Shown piece after piece: positions 44,119-46,533 of a stretch of DNA of 46,533 bases. Position 1 is the first letter of the stretch; every line of letters starts with the position of its first letter. The DNA is from Shewanella indica (lineage in GTDB: Bacteria > Pseudomonadota > Gammaproteobacteria > Enterobacterales > Shewanellaceae). Where the stretch lies: NCBI RefSeq assembly GCF_002836975.1, contig NZ_NIJK01000001.1, positions 1-46,533 of the forward strand. The letters are read 5' to 3'. The notes beneath the pieces were generated by a model. It was not told the origin of the DNA. It ran no database searches and was given only the letters and a program-made list of their open reading frames with translations. The position numbers and the translations under genes were made by a program.

Positions 44119-45939
44119 CTATCTGGCGCGATAGACGGGATAAGCCTGGTAAGCCTTGTCATAATAAGGGCTGCGCTCGTAGAACCAACGCAACCTGGCC
44201 TTGGCATCGGCGGCAAAGGCCGGGTCTTTGAGCGCCTGGTCAAATTCGGCCTGGAGCGCTTTGGAGTTGGCCAGCATCTGTTGTGCCAAAGGTTCAACCG
44301 CGTAGTCCTCAATATACTCGGTGCGGGTGAATATGGTGTTGAACAGGCCCCACTGCAGCAGTGAGTCGGGCGATTGCGGCTCCAGCAGTATCATCGCCAG
44401 ATCGCCAAGCGGCTGCTCAGTGCTTATTTTGACGGTACCGGCGGGCAAGGTGAGTTCAACCTTTTCCAGTTTGGCTTTGGCACTGACTCTCTGGCGGCCT
44501 TCATAGTCACTGGCGGCAAACTGGGGTTCGCTGAGGCGATACTGCTGCAGCTTCAGTGTTTGAGGTTGCTCCAGGCGGCTCATACGAATGCCGTGCAGCG
44601 ATAGTTTGGCAATCGCCTCCTGCCACTGGGGCGGAATATAGTAAGCGGCCGGGCGGCTGACCCGGATATCCGCCTCTGTGTTGCCTATTACCGGCAGGTT
44701 GGGATAAAGCTTGGGCTCGCCGGTCCAGCGCACCACTTGTTTGCCCGAAACAGGGCTCTGTTCCAGTTGATAGTCTATGCCTTTGAAATCCCAGCCCTGC
44801 TGCTGCTTTTGTGACTTCCAGGTCAGGGTCACCAGCCGTGGATAGCGGTACTTGTCTTTCTCTATCGCTGCGCGCAGCTTGGTCGCTTTGGCCCCCACAG
44901 TCTTGAGGGTTTGCTCCAGCATTACATAAGTGCCCAGTACCCGTTGTCGAAACGGCTTGAGGCTGTGGTTTTCAATCAATATGGTCGGCAGGTGTCTGGC
45001 ATCGCCGTAACCGTTGGAGTAGCGGGCCGAGGCATTCCACAGTGACATGCCCTTGCTCAAATCGGTATTGTCCAAGGCGAAGACCAGAGGCCCCGGGATA
45101 TGACCTGCCTGGGTCAGCGCCTGTTCTATCGCCGGGCGATATTCCTGCTGCAGCCAGTTGTAGCCTGCGGGGCTCAGCCCCTGAGACAGGTTGTAACCAA
45201 AGGTCACATCATATTGGTAGTCGATACCGTCGGTGACATGCACATCGATATACAGCTGCGGCTGCCAGTCGTTGATGGCGGTCAGCATGTGTTGCATCTC
45301 CATGCTGTCGGCCTTGGCGTAGTCACGATTGAGGTTGATGTTTTGGCTGGTGGTTCGCCAGCCCATGTTCAGAGGGCCGCGTTGGTTAACTCGGTTGCTT
45401 TGGCTGGAGCGCTCGTGCGCATCGACACTGAAAATCGGCACAAACAGCAGGTTGACCTGTTCCAACAGCTCGGCCTTGTCGCCGACTATGATATCCCGCA
45501 ATAACATCATGCCGGCATCTTTGCCGTCAATTTCACCCGAGTGGATCCCGGCTTGCACCAGAACATTGGGCTTGTGGTTGCGTCTCAGCTGTGCCGGAGT
45601 GGCGGCACCTTCGGCGCTGGCCACTATCATCCAGATATCCCGCCCCTGGGGGCTCTTGCCCAGGCTCACCTTGTTAAGCTTGTTGCTTTGGGTCATCAGC
45701 CTATCCAGCCAGGCAAAGGTCTGCTGATAGCTTGGGCTTTCAATACCGCCGGATTGCTCAAAAGGCGTGGCCCAGCCGTCGTCGGCTGCACGCATTAAGG
45801 CCTCGCTGGCACCACTCCAGGGTTTGAGCGGCGGCAAAATGGCATCATTGATATAGGTGTTGGCTTGGGTGGCTGGTTCGGCAAGAGCGGCGCCGGGTAA
45901 CGTCGCGACAGCGAGCCAGAGCAGGGACAGCATGCGCAT
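44119..45939 (-). CDS. Secreted M14 family zinc carboxypeptidase
   Basis: 606 residues, ATG 45939 with GGAG 6 bases upstream. Signal peptide MRMLSLLWLAVATLPGAALA. The M14 site is His133 and Glu136 in GIHSGEIDGKD, with NLNRDY and YIDVHVTDG supplying the arginine-binding and third metal ligand segments. The C-terminal third (after about residue 350) is an unassigned beta-rich region. Hydrolyses C-terminal peptide bonds in the periplasm or outside. Co-directional with the GFA gene downstream. Confidence 0.93.
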   Translation of the reverse strand: MRMLSLLWLAVATLPGAALAEPATQANTYINDAILPPLKPWSGASEALMRAADDGWATPFEQSGGIESPSYQQTFAWLDRLMTQSNKLNKVSLGKSPQGRDIWMIVASAEGAATPAQLRRNHKPNVLVQAGIHSGEIDGKDAGMMLLRDIIVGDKAELLEQVNLLFVPIFSVDAHERSSQSNRVNQRGPLNMGWRTTSQNINLNRDYAKADSMEMQHMLTAINDWQPQLYIDVHVTDGIDYQYDVTFGYNLSQGLSPAGYNWLQQEYRPAIEQALTQAGHIPGPLVFALDNTDLSKGMSLWNASARYSNGYGDARHLPTILIENHSLKPFRQRVLGTYVMLEQTLKTVGAKATKLRAAIEKDKYRYPRLVTLTWKSQKQQQGWDFKGIDYQLEQSPVSGKQVVRWTGEPKLYPNLPVIGNTEADIRVSRPAAYYIPPQWQEAIAKLSLHGIRMSRLEQPQTLKLQQYRLSEPQFAASDYEGRQRVSAKAKLEKVELTLPAGTVKISTEQPLGDLAMILLEPQSPDSLLQWGLFNTIFTRTEYIEDYAVEPLAQQMLANSKALQAEFDQALKDPAFAADAKARLRWFYERSPYYDKAYQAYPVYRAR

Positions 45940-46382
45940 GAAAGGCTCCGGGTACAGGATAATTGTTATTGTTGAAGCGCTCTATCTTTCACCAATTTGC
46001 CGAGCCCTGCAAGTCACCCGGAGTGACTCTCCCTTTCTGTTGTGGTTATAGCAATGAAAGCAAACTGCACCTCCCTAAATTTTGTTTTGTCAAAGTAATG
46101 TCAAAAAACGGCACTCAAGGGCAGTAATTTACATATTTGCAATCCAGTCTGAATAAATACCCAATCTCGCTTTTTAAGTTATTTTCTGTGTTGTAATTTC
46201 CTAACTGAGTTAATTAAAAAAGAATTTTATATTTATACCAGTTTTTATTAGCTGCTGGATAAATAAATTATATAAGTAAAGTAGTGCTTTAATGTGGCAG
46301 CCATTTAAATTATCAATAGTGCTTTTGGCGTTCACATTAATAATTTCTGATTAAGTTGTTTTATTCTTGGAGAACAGTGTTG
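45940..46382. other. AT-rich intergenic region near the window end
   Basis: About 440 bases between divergent genes. Strongly AT-rich from about 46050 on. No RNA gene, sigma-54 element or clear promoter pair recognised. Leads into a short ORF at 46383. Confidence 0.4.
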
Positions 46383-46481
46383 ATGAGAGGCTTATCCAAT
46401 ATATTGATAGTTTCGGCAGTGGCTTTACCCCTGGGGTGCGCTTCTGCGGCAGAGGCAGGGCGGGATCCCACTTTAAATTGA
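46383..46481 (+). CDS. Short signal-peptide ORF stopped by TGA, possible truncated lipoprotein
   Basis: 32 codons starting ATG 46383, with GGAG about 10 bases upstream. The sequence begins like a lipoprotein or secreted leader (MRGLSNILIVSAVALPLGCAS) and meets TGA at 46479-46481; the same frame is open afterwards to the end of the window. It could be the start of a broken gene, a real tiny lipoprotein, or chance. The window ends here, so it cannot be decided. Confidence 0.35.
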   Translation: MRGLSNILIVSAVALPLGCASAAEAGRDPTLN

Positions 46482-46533
46482 ACTTTTACGGTTGGTCATG
46501 ATCTGATCTGCCTTGCCCTTAATCCACAGATGA

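Overview
The window looks like a chromosomal segment of a Shewanella-type gammaproteobacterium. This rests on the arrangement hutI divergent from hutC-hutU-hutH, on an accessory set DUF3305-DUF3306-polyferredoxin-TorD placed in front of two Fdh gene sets, and on homologues of YbdG, YhgN, RlmF, UbiC and a rhombosortase-type GlyGly-CTERM protease. Most of it is ordinary moderate-GC coding DNA. The first 2.2 kb is different: AT-rich, repetitive and carrying a probably broken gene, so it reads as an accessory patch next to the hut locus.

Region by region. (1) 79-818 is a 339-bp element present twice with a 401-bp period; each copy holds two diverged units of about 109 bp. (2) 833-1957 (minus) holds two unrecognised ORFs in the same frame separated only by one TAA and 15 open codons, probably one 374-codon gene with a premature stop. 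(3) 2356-7709 is a complete histidine-to-glutamate route start (HutH, HutU, HutI) with its GntR repressor HutC and a perfect 16-bp palindrome in the divergent promoter. (4) 7838-16866 contains mixed envelope and housekeeping genes: a DUF3157-like protein, a YbdG-type MscS channel, a LysE exporter, a PlsC-like acyltransferase, an NTF2-like protein, a DUF3365 haem protein, an NRDE protein, a ZIP-like His-tailed transporter and YhgN. (5) 16899-22225 encodes a GH63 glycosidase, a small lipoprotein and a large M6 metalloprotease with PKD repeats. (6) 22295-24452 carries ubiC, a FliL-like protein and rlmF.

(7) 24495-39984 is the main feature: a 15.5-kb formate dehydrogenase island. On the minus strand are fdhD and an HTH plus periplasmic-binding-like regulator. 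Divergent from them is a long operon, DUF3305, DUF3306, a 558-residue polyferredoxin, a TorD-type chaperone, then fdhX-fdhA-fdhB-fdhC, ending at a strong terminator. A second, paralogous fdhX-fdhA-fdhB-fdhC set follows with its own terminator. The divergent intergenic region carries a textbook sigma-54 element (GG-N10-GC) reading into the accessory operon and a good sigma-70 promoter reading into fdhD. Both catalytic subunits have cysteine, not selenocysteine, at the metal-ligand position, both have twin-arginine leaders, and both operons have a perfect hairpin of unrelated sequence between fdhB and fdhC. The inferred picture is periplasmic formate oxidation by FdhA, electron transfer through FdhB to the cytochrome b FdhC and the quinone pool, with FdhD, TorD, polyferredoxin and the DUF3305/3306 proteins helping to mature or supply the enzymes.

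(8) 40413-46533 has a methyl-accepting chemotaxis protein, a HemW/ChuW-like radical SAM protein, a GFA-family protein, an M14 carboxypeptidase and an AT-rich end with a short signal-peptide ORF cut by a TGA. No rRNA, tRNA, CRISPR array or transposase gene was recognised.
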